From contig NC_014963.1 in the NCBI RefSeq assembly GCF_000179915.2, forward strand, positions 1,054,001 through 1,118,000: a DNA stretch of 64,000 bases. The letters are read 5' to 3'. A program made the position numbers and the translations under genes. Origin of the DNA: Terriglobus saanensis SP1PR4. Its GTDB lineage: Bacteria; Acidobacteriota; Terriglobia; Terriglobales; Acidobacteriaceae. This document shows, piece after piece, positions 39,716-48,553 of the stretch (its first letter is position 1; every line of letters begins with the position of its first letter). The notes beneath the pieces were generated by a model. The model was not told the origin of the DNA and ran no database searches. It saw only the letters and a list, made by a program, of their open reading frames with translations.

Positions 39716-41092
39716 ATGCGGACAAAAGATGTCATAGGAAAGCGTGCTTCGGCCGTGCTGGATACGCCGGAGGACAAGTTCGTCCCGGAAAACGAGACGC
39801 GCTGGTCCCGGGGTGACGTGCGCAGGCCCGAACCTCCGCGTCCGCGTCGGGAGATGGTGGAAGACTTCTCCGACGATGCAGACACGGCCGCATTTCTGCG
39901 TTCGACGGGTCGGGGACGGCGCATCCGCCGAGGACTGATTCCACAGACCAAGTGGGGAAGGATCGCTGCTGGCTCCGCGCTGGCGCTTTTCCTGGGCGGT
40001 ATGGGAGCTGCCGTGTGGACGACTTCGCGCTTCTTGATGCATGACGAGCATTTTCTGATCCCGTCTTCGCAGGCGATTGAGATCGACGGGAATAGTCACG
40101 TTTCGCGGGCTCAGATGCTGAGTGTCTTTGGTGAAGATGTGGACCGCAATATTTTTCACGTTCCGCTGGCGGAGCGGCGGACGGAACTGGAAACCATGCC
40201 GTGGGTGGAGCACGCCAGCGTGATGCGGCTGCTTCCGAATCGCATTCGCGTCCACGTGGTGGAGCGGACGCCGGTAGCCTTTGTGCGCCAGGGCGGCACG
40301 ATTGGTATGGTGGACGTCCACGGTGTTCTGTTGAACCTTCCCGCAGACTCTCCGGGAAATCCGAATTATTCGTTTCCTGTGGTGACGGGCATCAGTTCGC
40401 AGGAGCCGTTGAGCACGCGCGCTCCGCGGATGAAGCTGTATACGCGTTTCATCCAGGAGCTGGATGGTGGCGACGCGAAGCTTAGCGGACAGTTGAGTGA
40501 AGTGGACTTGTCCGATCCTGAGGATGTGAAGGCGCTGATTCCGGACCACAACACCGAGGTGCTGGTCCACTTTGGCGAAGAGAATTTTCTGGACCGCTTT
40601 CACCGCATGCAGGAGCATATGCCGGAGTGGAGACAGCAGTATCCGCGGCTGGCGAGTGTGGATATGCGGTATGAGCGGCAGGTCGTTCTGCAGATGCCTC
40701 AGAATGCGAGTGGCGGCGGAACTTCGTCCGCAAATGCTCCCGCGCCCGTTTCTTCGACTGCACCGACTGCTGTCAAGGCTGCTCCTTTGGCCGTCGTACA
40801 GTCCAACAAAGTGCAGGCCAATAAACCAGCGCCCTCCGCTCCTGTAATCGACGCGGAGAAGAAGACTCCTGCGGTCGCCAAAACAGTTGCGCCAAAGAAG
40901 CCTGCTGCACCAGCCAAGGTGTCGGATGCGAAGGCGGCGGCTTCGGCGAAGCGGGTTGCGGCGATCAAGTTGTGGATGGCGCAGCGCGAGAAGGTTCGCC
41001 AGGCGCAGAAGAGTGCAGTGCCGCATACATCGACTGGGGCTCCTGTTCGCATCGCACCTATGACCCCTGGTCAGACCGGGCGGGTGGAGTAG
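39716..41092 (+). CDS. ftsQ: Cell-division protein FtsQ
   Basis: 458 residues. A ~80-residue cytoplasmic N terminus rich in charged residues, then one helix (GSALALFLGGMGAAVWTTS), a POTRA domain opening IEIDGNSHVSRAQMLSVFGED with NIFHVPLAERRTELETMPWVEHASVMRLLPNRIRVHVVERTPVAFV, and the FtsQ beta domain (GMVDVHGVLLN). It links early and late divisome proteins from the periplasm. Unusually, residues ~330-458 form an Ala/Pro/Lys-rich, low-complexity C-terminal extension (APAPVSSTAPTAVKAAP; AKTVAPKKPAAPAKVSDAKA). FtsL and FtsB are not visible nearby. Five-base spacing to ftsA. Confidence 0.9.
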   Translation: MRTKDVIGKRASAVLDTPEDKFVPENETRWSRGDVRRPEPPRPRREMVEDFSDDADTAAFLRSTGRGRRIRRGLIPQTKWGRIAAGSALALFLGGMGAAVWTTSRFLMHDEHFLIPSSQAIEIDGNSHVSRAQMLSVFGEDVDRNIFHVPLAERRTELETMPWVEHASVMRLLPNRIRVHVVERTPVAFVRQGGTIGMVDVHGVLLNLPADSPGNPNYSFPVVTGISSQEPLSTRAPRMKLYTRFIQELDGGDAKLSGQLSEVDLSDPEDVKALIPDHNTEVLVHFGEENFLDRFHRMQEHMPEWRQQYPRLASVDMRYERQVVLQMPQNASGGGTSSANAPAPVSSTAPTAVKAAPLAVVQSNKVQANKPAPSAPVIDAEKKTPAVAKTVAPKKPAAPAKVSDAKAAASAKRVAAIKLWMAQREKVRQAQKSAVPHTSTGAPVRIAPMTPGQTGRVE

Positions 41093-41096
41093 CGAC

Positions 41097-42320
41097 TTGG
41101 AGAAGAGCGACAATCTGATCACAGTGCTGGATGCCGGGAGCGCGAAGAGCTGCGTCCTGGTGGCAGAGCTGCAGGATGGCGTTCTTCGGTATCGCGGACA
41201 CGGGATTGAAAAGTCGCGCGGCATGCGCAAGGGACTGATCGCGGAGCTTGGACCTGCGGCTGAAGCGATCAATAAGGCCGCGCTGACGGCGGAGCGCATC
41301 GCCAAAGTTGGGATTGAGACGGCCGTCGTCGGCGTAGGCGGAACGCATGTGCGCGGTGTGAACTCGCGCGGCGGCATCAGCATGGGAAGCCGGATGCGGG
41401 AGATTACACGCGAAGAGGTTCGTGCAGCCGTAGACCGTGCGCGCAGTGTCGCTCTGCCTGCCGACCGTGAGATTCTGCACCTTTTGCCGCAGGAGTTCAT
41501 CCTGGACGATCAGCCGGGCATTCACGATCCGATTGGGATGGTGGGGACGAAGCTTGAGGTGAACCTGCATCTTTCGACATGCAGCGGCGGCGTAGCCCAG
41601 AGTGTGGTGACGTGCGCGAATCGTGCCGGTCTGGAAGTGATCGACACGGTGTACGAGGGAATTGCTTCGGCAGAGAGCGTATTGAGCGCGGATGAGCGTG
41701 AGCTTGGTGTCTGTCTCGCCGACATCGGCGCGAGCACGACGGAGCTGGTGGTCTTCTTTGAGGGCTCGGTCGCGCATACGGCGGTGCTGCCGATTGGTGG
41801 AGATCACTTCACGAACGATCTCGCGGTAGGACTTCATGTCCCGGTGGACGAGGCCGAAGAGTTGAAGCTGATGTACGGCAACTGCGTAGTGACGAGCGTG
41901 CCGTCGTTGAACGAGATTGAGATTGGCGGAAACCTGGCGACGGGTGGCGGCACTCCCCGGCTGGTACGGCAGAGATTTTTGGCGGAGATCCTGGAGCCGC
42001 GTGCGCGTGAGTTGTTCCAGATGTTGCGGGACAATCTGCGGCAGGGCGGTGTTCTGGAAGCCCTTGGAACTGGCTGTGTGTTGACCGGTGGGGGAGCGAA
42101 TCTTGCAGGCCTGCTGGATGTCGCGGAGAGTCTGCTGCGCACGCCTGCGCGGATCGGAACTCCGGTGCCGTTGTCGCGGATGCCTCCTGAACTGGCGAAG
42201 CCCGAGTTCGCCACGGCGATTGGGATGCTGCTGTACACGCACCGCACGCAGGTGCGGAAGGCCAGCGAAGAGCTTGGTCTGAAAGCGAAGTTGAAGGCGA
42301 TCTTTGCGGGCAGCTTCTAA
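41097..42320 (+). CDS. ftsA: Cell-division protein FtsA
   Basis: 407 residues. Start is the TTG at 41097, with GGTGGAG upstream and only four bases after the ftsQ stop. Actin-like fold: VLDAGSAKSCVLVAEL, GISMGSRMREIT in the 1C domain, DIGASTTELVVFFEGS (phosphate 2), VLPIGGDHFTNDLAVGL and TGGGANLAGLLDVAE. The C-terminal LKAKLKAIFAGSF is the amphipathic membrane-targeting helix. It tethers FtsZ filaments to the membrane. In most clusters ftsZ follows directly; here an EamA gene lies between. Confidence 0.95.
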   Translation: MEKSDNLITVLDAGSAKSCVLVAELQDGVLRYRGHGIEKSRGMRKGLIAELGPAAEAINKAALTAERIAKVGIETAVVGVGGTHVRGVNSRGGISMGSRMREITREEVRAAVDRARSVALPADREILHLLPQEFILDDQPGIHDPIGMVGTKLEVNLHLSTCSGGVAQSVVTCANRAGLEVIDTVYEGIASAESVLSADERELGVCLADIGASTTELVVFFEGSVAHTAVLPIGGDHFTNDLAVGLHVPVDEAEELKLMYGNCVVTSVPSLNEIEIGGNLATGGGTPRLVRQRFLAEILEPRARELFQMLRDNLRQGGVLEALGTGCVLTGGGANLAGLLDVAESLLRTPARIGTPVPLSRMPPELAKPEFATAIGMLLYTHRTQVRKASEELGLKAKLKAIFAGSF

Positions 42321-42323
42321 GCG

Positions 42324-43229
42324 GTGAGTGGAGCGGGGAAAAGCCGGGAGCTGCGCGCCTATGGTGCGCTTGCAGGCGGGGTCTTTTGCATTGCGTGGTC
42401 GGCGATCTTTGTCCGATGGACTTCGATGCCGGGGCCAGCTTCTGCCTTTTATCGGTTACTGTTTGCGTTGATTGCGCTTAGTTTTTTCCTTCTTCGATTC
42501 AGGCGGGAGCTTGTCTCCATGCGGCGCTCCGCAGTTCTTCTGGGGTTGCTCGGGGGCGCGTTCTTTGGGGCGGACGTCGCTTTGTTCAACAGCGCGGTTT
42601 TGAAGACGTCTGCTGCGATCGCTACTCTATTCGCGAACAATGCGCCTTTGTTTGTCGGGCTGCTTACGTGGGCGATCTGGCGTCGGCGGCCTTCCATTGC
42701 GTTCTGGATGGGGCTGGGGATTGCGATGGCTGGTTCCATCTTTATCTTTCGCGCGGACGGAGCGCGGTTTGCGGGAAGTGCTTCAGGGGACTGGATGGCT
42801 GTGGGCGCGTCGTTTTGTTTCGGGGCTTATCTCGTGATCACGGGAAGATTGCGGGAGCGCGTGAGAACGGAGCTGCTGCTGGGTATTTCCTTTCTTGGAA
42901 GCACGCTGGCGCTTTTGTTTTATAACCTGGGCACGCATACGTCTCTTCGTATTCCGGATACGAAGGCCCTGGCTGCGCTTTTAGGGCTGGCGGTTGTTTG
43001 CCAGTTGCTGGGGTACTTTTTTCTGACGTATGCGCTGGGGCATCTGTCTTCTACGGTTACGTCCGTGACGCTGTTGTTGATTGCGCCGCTTACGGCGGTG
43101 ATTGCTCTCGTTCTGTTTGGAGAGAGCGTTGGTGGTGCACAGATCATTGGAGGGATCCTTGTTTTGGCCGGGGTTGGGCTGACGAACCTTGTTTCGGCGG
43201 GACGAGGGCGGATTGCGTCGGCGGTTTGA
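42324..43229 (+). CDS. EamA/DMT-family transporter between ftsA and ftsZ
   Basis: 301 residues with ten helices in two EamA repeats: CIAWSAIFVRWTSMPGPASAFYRLLFA opens the first; DWMAVGASFCFGAYLVITGRLRE the second, closing TSVTLLLIAPLTAVIALVLFGES. GTG start at 42324, three bases after the ftsA stop, so probably translated from the ftsA transcript. It probably exports a metabolite; substrate unknown. Not a known division protein, so a passenger or a lineage-specific addition. Only modest resemblance to the EamA gene at 18907. A family-C repeat follows before ftsZ. Confidence 0.84.
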   Translation: MSGAGKSRELRAYGALAGGVFCIAWSAIFVRWTSMPGPASAFYRLLFALIALSFFLLRFRRELVSMRRSAVLLGLLGGAFFGADVALFNSAVLKTSAAIATLFANNAPLFVGLLTWAIWRRRPSIAFWMGLGIAMAGSIFIFRADGARFAGSASGDWMAVGASFCFGAYLVITGRLRERVRTELLLGISFLGSTLALLFYNLGTHTSLRIPDTKALAALLGLAVVCQLLGYFFLTYALGHLSSTVTSVTLLLIAPLTAVIALVLFGESVGGAQIIGGILVLAGVGLTNLVSAGRGRIASAV

Positions 43230-43263
43230 CGGGGATCGCTTTTTGAGCGAAGGATGGGCCTTG

Positions 43264-43309
43264 CGTATAACCCACACATCGCAAAGAGAGCGATGTGTGG
43301 GGCACCCGT
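43264..43309. repeat. Palindromic intergenic repeat, family C
   Basis: CCCACACATCGC (43271-43282) and GCGATGTGTGGG (43290-43301) pair perfectly over 12 bp around AAAGAGA. A near-identical copy is at 56643-56690, also flanked by GCGxATAA and GGxCACCC. Lies between the EamA gene and ftsZ. Confidence 0.75.
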
Positions 43310-43504
43310 GTTTTGAGTTTCCTGAGGATCTGGTTGTCGTGACGGAAGTTGTAGGGCGAGATGTACCAAGTCAGGCACGTTCGCCTGTTTTCAACGGGCG
43401 TCCGCAGGGTGTGACGTGCCAGAATGAAGATGCGGAATGACGATCGGTGAATGAGATTGAGCCACGCCGAATCGCGCCAAAGTTTTCTAGGAGAACCCCC
43501 GACC

Positions 43505-45037
43505 ATGCTGCCTGACGACGACCTTCGGATCCAGTACCAAGACGAGATGCCGCGTGGAGCGCGCATTAAAGTGATTGGTGTGGGCGGCGGAGGCAATAAC
43601 GCCGTCAACCGCATGATCGAAGCTGGTGTTGAGGGGGTTGAGTTTATCGCCGCAAATACCGATGTGCAGGCGCTGAAGACCTCGCGCGCACCGGTGAAGC
43701 TGCAACTAGGCGTAAAGCTGACGAGTGGTCTGGGCGCGGGTGCGAATCCTGACGTGGGCCGACGCGCGGCGCTGGAAGACTCCGACAAGATCATCGAGGC
43801 GCTCGAAGGCGCAGACATGGTCTTTGTCACGACTGGTTTGGGCGGCGGCACCGGAACCGGTGCTGCTCCTGTGATTGCTTCGCTGGCGAGTGAGATGGGC
43901 GCGTTGACCGTTGCGGTCGTGACGCGTCCATTCAGCTTTGAGGGCAAGCGCCGCATGATGCAGGCGGAACGTGGTTTGCAGGAGCTTCTGGAAGCGGTAG
44001 ATACGGTCATCGTGATCCCGAACGAAAAGCTGCTGGCCGTTGCGAAGGATGCTGGTTTCTTCGAGAGTTTCCGTATTGCGGACGATGTTCTCAGGCAGGG
44101 TGTGCAGGGCATTTCGGACATTATTACGATTCCGGGAATCATCAACCGCGATTTTGCCGACGTGAAAACCACGATGGCGGGCATGGGTTATGCGGTGATG
44201 GCGACGGGCGTTCGCAGTGGCGAGGACCGCGCGCGGAATGCGGCGATTGCGGCGATGGCTTCTCCTTTGCTGGAGGCCGGTGCGATCGATGGAGCGCGCG
44301 GAATTCTGATCAACATTACGGGGTCGAGTTCGCTGAAGCTGAGCGAGGTCAATGAGGCTTCGACGTTGATTCAAGATGCGGCGCACGAGGACGCGAACAT
44401 TATTTTTGGTGCGGTACTGGATGAGTCGATGGGCGATGAGGTGAAGATCACTGTCATCGCTACGGGATTCAAGGAAGAACAGCATGATCGCCGCGAGCGG
44501 ATGCTGCAGGAGAGCGGACTGCCTGCAGCGCGCATCGAACCGACGATTACGCGCCGGGCTGTGAACCCTGTGGCTGTTCCGATTGTGACGCCTGCTCCGA
44601 CTGCGGTGCGCTTTGCCAGTGAAGAGCGTGAGGCTGCGAAGCAGGTTTTTGCTGCGCCGGAAGAGCGCGCGCCATTCGCTGTGGATGAGGTCGAGGAGCG
44701 CGAAGAGTCGGTTTCGCCCGAGATGTCGCCGATGCAGCGTGCCAACGCGGCTCTGGATGAAGCGGAGCAGGAACTGGTTCCGGTGCCTGCTTCCATCTTC
44801 GATGACGATTTCTTTCAGCGCTCTGCACGGGCCACTGTAGACCGCGACGCTCCCAATCGTTCGCAGAATCCGCCGCGTGTCTTCACTGCGGACGAGAATC
44901 CGGCGACCGAGGTGCGTGGCGGCGTGGCGGAACCTGGCGTACGCGTTCCGGGATTTGCCAGCGTCTCTTCAGAAGGGCCTGCGCACGATCATGACGAATT
45001 GGATATCCCCGCGTTTCTGCGTCGCGGATCGAATTAA
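43505..45037 (+). CDS. ftsZ: Cell-division GTPase FtsZ
   Basis: 510 residues from the ATG at 43505, with AGGAG 11 bases upstream; the open frame to 43451 is non-conserved. Tubulin-like core: [27 protein letters not shown], the signature [27 protein letters not shown] and NADVxT-type region [18 protein letters not shown]-dependent polymer that forms the Z ring. The linker from ~340 to 495 is longer than the E. coli one and Glu/Ala-rich; the conserved tip is [14 protein letters not shown], matching the FtsA/ZipA-binding peptide. The region upstream holds a repeat and may hold a promoter. Confidence 0.97.
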   Translation: MLPDDDLRIQYQDEMPRGARIKVIGVGGGGNNAVNRMIEAGVEGVEFIAANTDVQALKTSRAPVKLQLGVKLTSGLGAGANPDVGRRAALEDSDKIIEALEGADMVFVTTGLGGGTGTGAAPVIASLASEMGALTVAVVTRPFSFEGKRRMMQAERGLQELLEAVDTVIVIPNEKLLAVAKDAGFFESFRIADDVLRQGVQGISDIITIPGIINRDFADVKTTMAGMGYAVMATGVRSGEDRARNAAIAAMASPLLEAGAIDGARGILINITGSSSLKLSEVNEASTLIQDAAHEDANIIFGAVLDESMGDEVKITVIATGFKEEQHDRRERMLQESGLPAARIEPTITRRAVNPVAVPIVTPAPTAVRFASEEREAAKQVFAAPEERAPFAVDEVEEREESVSPEMSPMQRANAALDEAEQELVPVPASIFDDDFFQRSARATVDRDAPNRSQNPPRVFTADENPATEVRGGVAEPGVRVPGFASVSSEGPAHDHDELDIPAFLRRGSN

Positions 45038-45115
45038 CACTTTAGACGTATGCACGGAATCTGGAAGTGATGTCTGAACGTGATCTATTGGAAGTATGTG
45101 GCCCCGGGAGTCTGG

Positions 45116-46396
45116 ATGAAGAAGTTGAGTGTTTTGCCTGTACTACTTGCCCTGGTTCTGTTGGCGACTGGAACGTTGAGCGCGACGGCGCGTAGCGCGC
45201 GTGCTCATGCCAAGGTAGGAAGGGTGCACGAGTCTCCTCGCGCGGCTGCGAAGATGTCTCGCCTGCAGCATGGAAGACGTTCCGCCACGGCCCCGGTTGT
45301 GGCTGGAGCGCGACGCAGGGGCAGACGCGGAGCTTCTGCCAAAAACATTATTGTGGCTTCACACGGACGCCGACAAGTGCGTTGGGCTGAGCATTTTTCG
45401 GCACCGTCGTTTGCGGAGAACGTCGACAACCTGACGCTGGGCGATGTGAGCGCGGGAGAAGATCCGATTGTGCGCGCTTCGCTGATCCAGGCGTTGGGCA
45501 ATATGAATGGAACGGCGTTGGCAATCGATCCCAAGACGGGTCGTCTGTTGGCAATGGTGAACCAGAAGCTTGCACTGGGCCCGGGTGCAGAGCCCTGCTC
45601 CACGATCAAGCTGAGCGTGGCGCTGGCGGCGCTCTCTGAGGGTTTGATCAAGCAGGACACGCCGGTGAATATCGGTGGGCACTACAGCCTGGATCTGACG
45701 CATGCGCTGGCGAAGTCGGTGAATCCGTTCTTCGAAGTGCTGGGACGTCAGCTTGGGTTTGAGCGCGTGAAGCATTATGCGAACGAGCTTGGTCTCGGCG
45801 AACTGGCTGGCTACAACGTGCGCGGCGAGCAGTTGGGAACGTATCCGAGCGAAGAGCTTCCCAAGTCGCAGGGTGGCGTGGGCCGTATGTGTTCGTTTGG
45901 CGAAGGCATCTCGATGACGCCGATGCAGCTGGGCGCGATTGTGTCTGCGATTGCCAATGGCGGCACGCTGTATTATCTGCAACATCCGACTACGCCGGAG
46001 GAGATTGCGAACTTCTCTCCCAAGGTGAAGCGTCAGCTGAACATTGGACCGATCATTCCGGAGATCCTTCCCGGTATGGCAGGCGCGGTGAACTTCTCCA
46101 ACGGTACGGGACGCAGTGTGCGGGCTAACTTTTCCGAGTTTCCTGTGATGGGCAAGACGGGAACGTGCTCGAACAACGGCACGCGGTACGGCTGGTTTGG
46201 ATCGTTTGCGGACACGCCGAACGGGCGCATCGTGGCGGTGTTCTTCCTTACGGGCGGACGTCCCACGTTTGGGCCGAAGGCTGCCGAACTGAGCGGTATG
46301 TTCTATCGCGCACTGGCGGACAGAAGCTATTTCCTGCGGGCTTCGAATACTACGGTGCCTGCAACGACTCCGGCGATTGGGCCGGGACAACAGTAA
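45116..46396 (+). CDS. Exported penicillin-binding transpeptidase-domain protein without dimerisation domain
   Basis: 426 residues, start at 45116 (MKKLSVLPVLLALVLLATG; GGGAG upstream). Signal peptide, then a basic low-complexity segment (HGRRSATAPVVAGARRRGRR), then a transpeptidase fold with Ser162-xx-Lys165 (CSTIKLS), Ser201-x-Asn203 (KSVNPFF) and Lys347-Thr-Gly (GKTGTC). All three active-site motifs are intact, so it should bind penicillin and act on D-Ala-D-Ala. There is no N-terminal dimer or PASTA domain, so it differs from FtsI and PBP2; it may be a class-D-beta-lactamase-like or small class-B enzyme. Directly after ftsZ, it may act at the septum. A terminator follows. Confidence 0.82.
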   Translation: MKKLSVLPVLLALVLLATGTLSATARSARAHAKVGRVHESPRAAAKMSRLQHGRRSATAPVVAGARRRGRRGASAKNIIVASHGRRQVRWAEHFSAPSFAENVDNLTLGDVSAGEDPIVRASLIQALGNMNGTALAIDPKTGRLLAMVNQKLALGPGAEPCSTIKLSVALAALSEGLIKQDTPVNIGGHYSLDLTHALAKSVNPFFEVLGRQLGFERVKHYANELGLGELAGYNVRGEQLGTYPSEELPKSQGGVGRMCSFGEGISMTPMQLGAIVSAIANGGTLYYLQHPTTPEEIANFSPKVKRQLNIGPIIPEILPGMAGAVNFSNGTGRSVRANFSEFPVMGKTGTCSNNGTRYGWFGSFADTPNGRIVAVFFLTGGRPTFGPKAAELSGMFYRALADRSYFLRASNTTVPATTPAIGPGQQ

Positions 46397-46415
46397 GACT
46401 TTCTACTGGCGGATC

Positions 46416-46447
46416 AAGGGCGCGGTGCCACTATGGACCGCGCCCTT
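46416..46447 (+). terminator. Terminator hairpin after the transpeptidase gene
   Basis: AAGGGCGCGGT and ACCGCGCCCTT pair perfectly over 11 bp around a 10-base loop, 19 bases after the stop codon. No long T-tract, so moderate confidence. Confidence 0.6.
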
Positions 46448-46481
46448 GCCATGTGCGCTGCAAGGCTCTTGAATGGTGTGT

Positions 46482-48053
46482 ATGAAGATTTTGACGGCAG
46501 CGGAGATGGGTGAGGCGGATCGCGCGAGCGTGACTGCGGGTATCTCGATGGCGACCCTGATGCAACATGCGGGCGAGTCGGTGGCGCGGTTTGTGCGATC
46601 GCAGTATCCGCAGGCGCAGAGGGTTACGGTGCTGTGCGGTACGGGCAACAACGGCGGCGATGGCTTTATTGCGGCCAAGGTGCTGGCCGATGCGGGCGTA
46701 GATGTTGCGGTGCTGCTGGTGGGCGATGAGGCGAAGCTGAAGGGCGAGGCCGCGGATGCTTACTCGCTGCTGGACGGCCGAGGCGTTGCGGTGTTTGCGT
46801 TCGAAGCGGAGGGGTTGGGTGCTCTACTCTCCGGTGCGGATCTATTGCTGGATGCGGTGACGGGGACGGGCTTCAAGGCTCCTCTGCGAGGCGATGCGGT
46901 TGTGTTGCGCGAGCTCATTTCGGGGTTGAAGGTGCCGGTGGTGGCGGTGGACCTGCCGACGGGATGGGATGCGGATTCGGTAGTGGAGACGTTTCCCGGA
47001 GCGTTTCGCGCGGATGCCGTAGTGACGTTTACCGCGCCGAAGCTGGCGCATGTTCTGGGGCATCTGACGCCGGGCGTGTTCGGGCCGGTGGTGGTGGTGG
47101 GAATTGGATCGCCGGAGTCTGCTGTGGTGTCGCAGCAGAGGCTGGTGTGGGCTGGAGCTTCGAAGCGAATGACGGAGAAGGTGCGGCCGATCAATTCGAA
47201 CAAGGGCAAGTTTGGACGCGTGCTGCTTATCGGTGGAGCGCTGGGGAAGGCGGGTGCGCCTTCGATGAGTTCGCTGGCTTGCCTGCGTACAGGTGCGGGG
47301 CTGGTGACAGTGGCGGTGCCTGCCGTGATTCTTCCGACGGTAGCGGCGATCACACCGGAGTTGATGTGTGCTCCGCTGGTCCACGATGCGGAGGGGGTCT
47401 TGTCGCTTGCAGCGTTGGAGATCGCGTTGAAGCTGGCGGAGAAGATGGACGTGCTTGCCGTGGGGCCGGGGATTTCGACGGAGGGTGAGGCGAGCGAGTT
47501 TGTGCGGCGGTTTGTTGCGGAGACCAAGCAGGCTCTGGTGCTCGATGCGGACGGGTTGAATGCGTTCGCTGGGAAGACGGATCTGCTGCGCGCACGTGGG
47601 GGAGCTTTGGTACTGACACCGCATCCAGGCGAGATGGCAACGCTCCTCGGTGTGACGGTGAAAGAGGTCGAGGCGGACCGTGTGAACCTTGCCCGTAAGT
47701 TTGCGACGGAGCATGGGCTAACGCTGGTGCTGAAGGGATGGCGCACGCTGGTCGCGCATCCGGATGGGACTGTTGCGGTCAATACGAGCGGCAATCCTTC
47801 GATGGCGAAGGGTGGAAGCGGCGACATCCTTACGGGCATTGTTGCGGCGATGGTGGCGCAGCATCGCGAGAACGTTGCGGAGGCGGTGAATGCCGCGGTG
47901 TATCTGCATGGTCTTGCCGGAGATTTTGCGGCGCACGCGATGGATGAGCACTGCGTGCTGGCGACGGATACGGTGGCACATCTGAGTGCTGCGTTTCGGT
48001 ATCGTTCGCAGGACACGGATGGATTTGAATGGATTGCGGGGTTGCGGAAGTGA
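46482..48053 (+). CDS. nnr: Bifunctional NAD(P)H-hydrate epimerase / ADP-dependent dehydratase
   Basis: 523 residues from ATG 46482 (an in-frame ATG at 46473 is possible). N-terminal YjeF_N epimerase: LTAAEMGEADRASVTAGISM, VLCGTGNNGGDGFIAAKVLAD, AVDLPTGWDADS. C-terminal ribokinase-like YjeF_C dehydratase: NKGKFGRVLLIGGALGKAGAPSMSSLACLRTGAGLV, LDADGLNAF, LTPHPGEMATLLG and NPSMAKGGSGDILTGIVAAM. Repairs hydrated NADH/NADPH. Overlaps tsaE by four bases (GTGA), the common nnr-tsaE arrangement. Confidence 0.95.
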   Translation: MKILTAAEMGEADRASVTAGISMATLMQHAGESVARFVRSQYPQAQRVTVLCGTGNNGGDGFIAAKVLADAGVDVAVLLVGDEAKLKGEAADAYSLLDGRGVAVFAFEAEGLGALLSGADLLLDAVTGTGFKAPLRGDAVVLRELISGLKVPVVAVDLPTGWDADSVVETFPGAFRADAVVTFTAPKLAHVLGHLTPGVFGPVVVVGIGSPESAVVSQQRLVWAGASKRMTEKVRPINSNKGKFGRVLLIGGALGKAGAPSMSSLACLRTGAGLVTVAVPAVILPTVAAITPELMCAPLVHDAEGVLSLAALEIALKLAEKMDVLAVGPGISTEGEASEFVRRFVAETKQALVLDADGLNAFAGKTDLLRARGGALVLTPHPGEMATLLGVTVKEVEADRVNLARKFATEHGLTLVLKGWRTLVAHPDGTVAVNTSGNPSMAKGGSGDILTGIVAAMVAQHRENVAEAVNAAVYLHGLAGDFAAHAMDEHCVLATDTVAHLSAAFRYRSQDTDGFEWIAGLRK

Positions 48054-48487
48054 TTGAGAAACGATTGAAGACGCGCAGCGTGAATGGCACGCTGGCGTTG
48101 GGCCAGACGATCTATGAGTTGATGTTGCCTGCGCCGCGACTGGTGATTCTGCGCGGCGAGTTGGGCGCAGGCAAGACGACCCTGGTGAAGGGCATTGCCG
48201 AGGCGATGGGCGCGGCCCTGGCAGAGGATGTTACGAGCCCGACGTTCACGCTGGTGCATGAGTATAAGGGTAAGACGAAGCGGCTTTATCATCTCGATCT
48301 TTATCGGCTGGAGACGGAGCGGGAGTTGCTCACGCTCGGCCTGGAGGAGATGGAATCGGAGCCCGATGCGCTGGTGCTAGTGGAGTGGGGAGAGAAGTTT
48401 CCTTCGCTCGTGGCACGGGCGGGAGGCGAAATCGCGATCTCGCCTCTTGAGGGCGACGAGCGTTCCTTTTTGGTACGGATGCTCTGA
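48050..48487 (+). CDS. tsaE: tRNA threonylcarbamoyladenosine biosynthesis ATPase TsaE
   Basis: 145 residues from the GTG at 48050, which overlaps the nnr stop (GTGA); an ATG at 48029 in the same frame would add seven residues. Walker A RGELGAGKTTLVKGIAEAMG, EDVTSPTFTLVHEYKG, the LYHLDLYRLETERELLTLGLEE segment and VLVEWGEKFPS. TsaE is the ATPase of the TsaBDE complex that makes t6A37 on ANN-decoding tRNAs. TsaB and TsaD are not in the window. Confidence 0.92.
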   Translation: MIEKRLKTRSVNGTLALGQTIYELMLPAPRLVILRGELGAGKTTLVKGIAEAMGAALAEDVTSPTFTLVHEYKGKTKRLYHLDLYRLETERELLTLGLEEMESEPDALVLVEWGEKFPSLVARAGGEIAISPLEGDERSFLVRML

Positions 48488-48553
48488 TTCACCCTTTTGA
48501 GGGATGTAGAAGTCTTGCTCTCCGGATATTCTACGAGCCGAGGAGTACGACTC

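Noticed and set aside
46760-48292. 510-codon minus-strand frame over nnr
   Set aside because: Ser/Thr/Ala-rich with no domain; nnr and tsaE motifs on the other strand are unambiguous.
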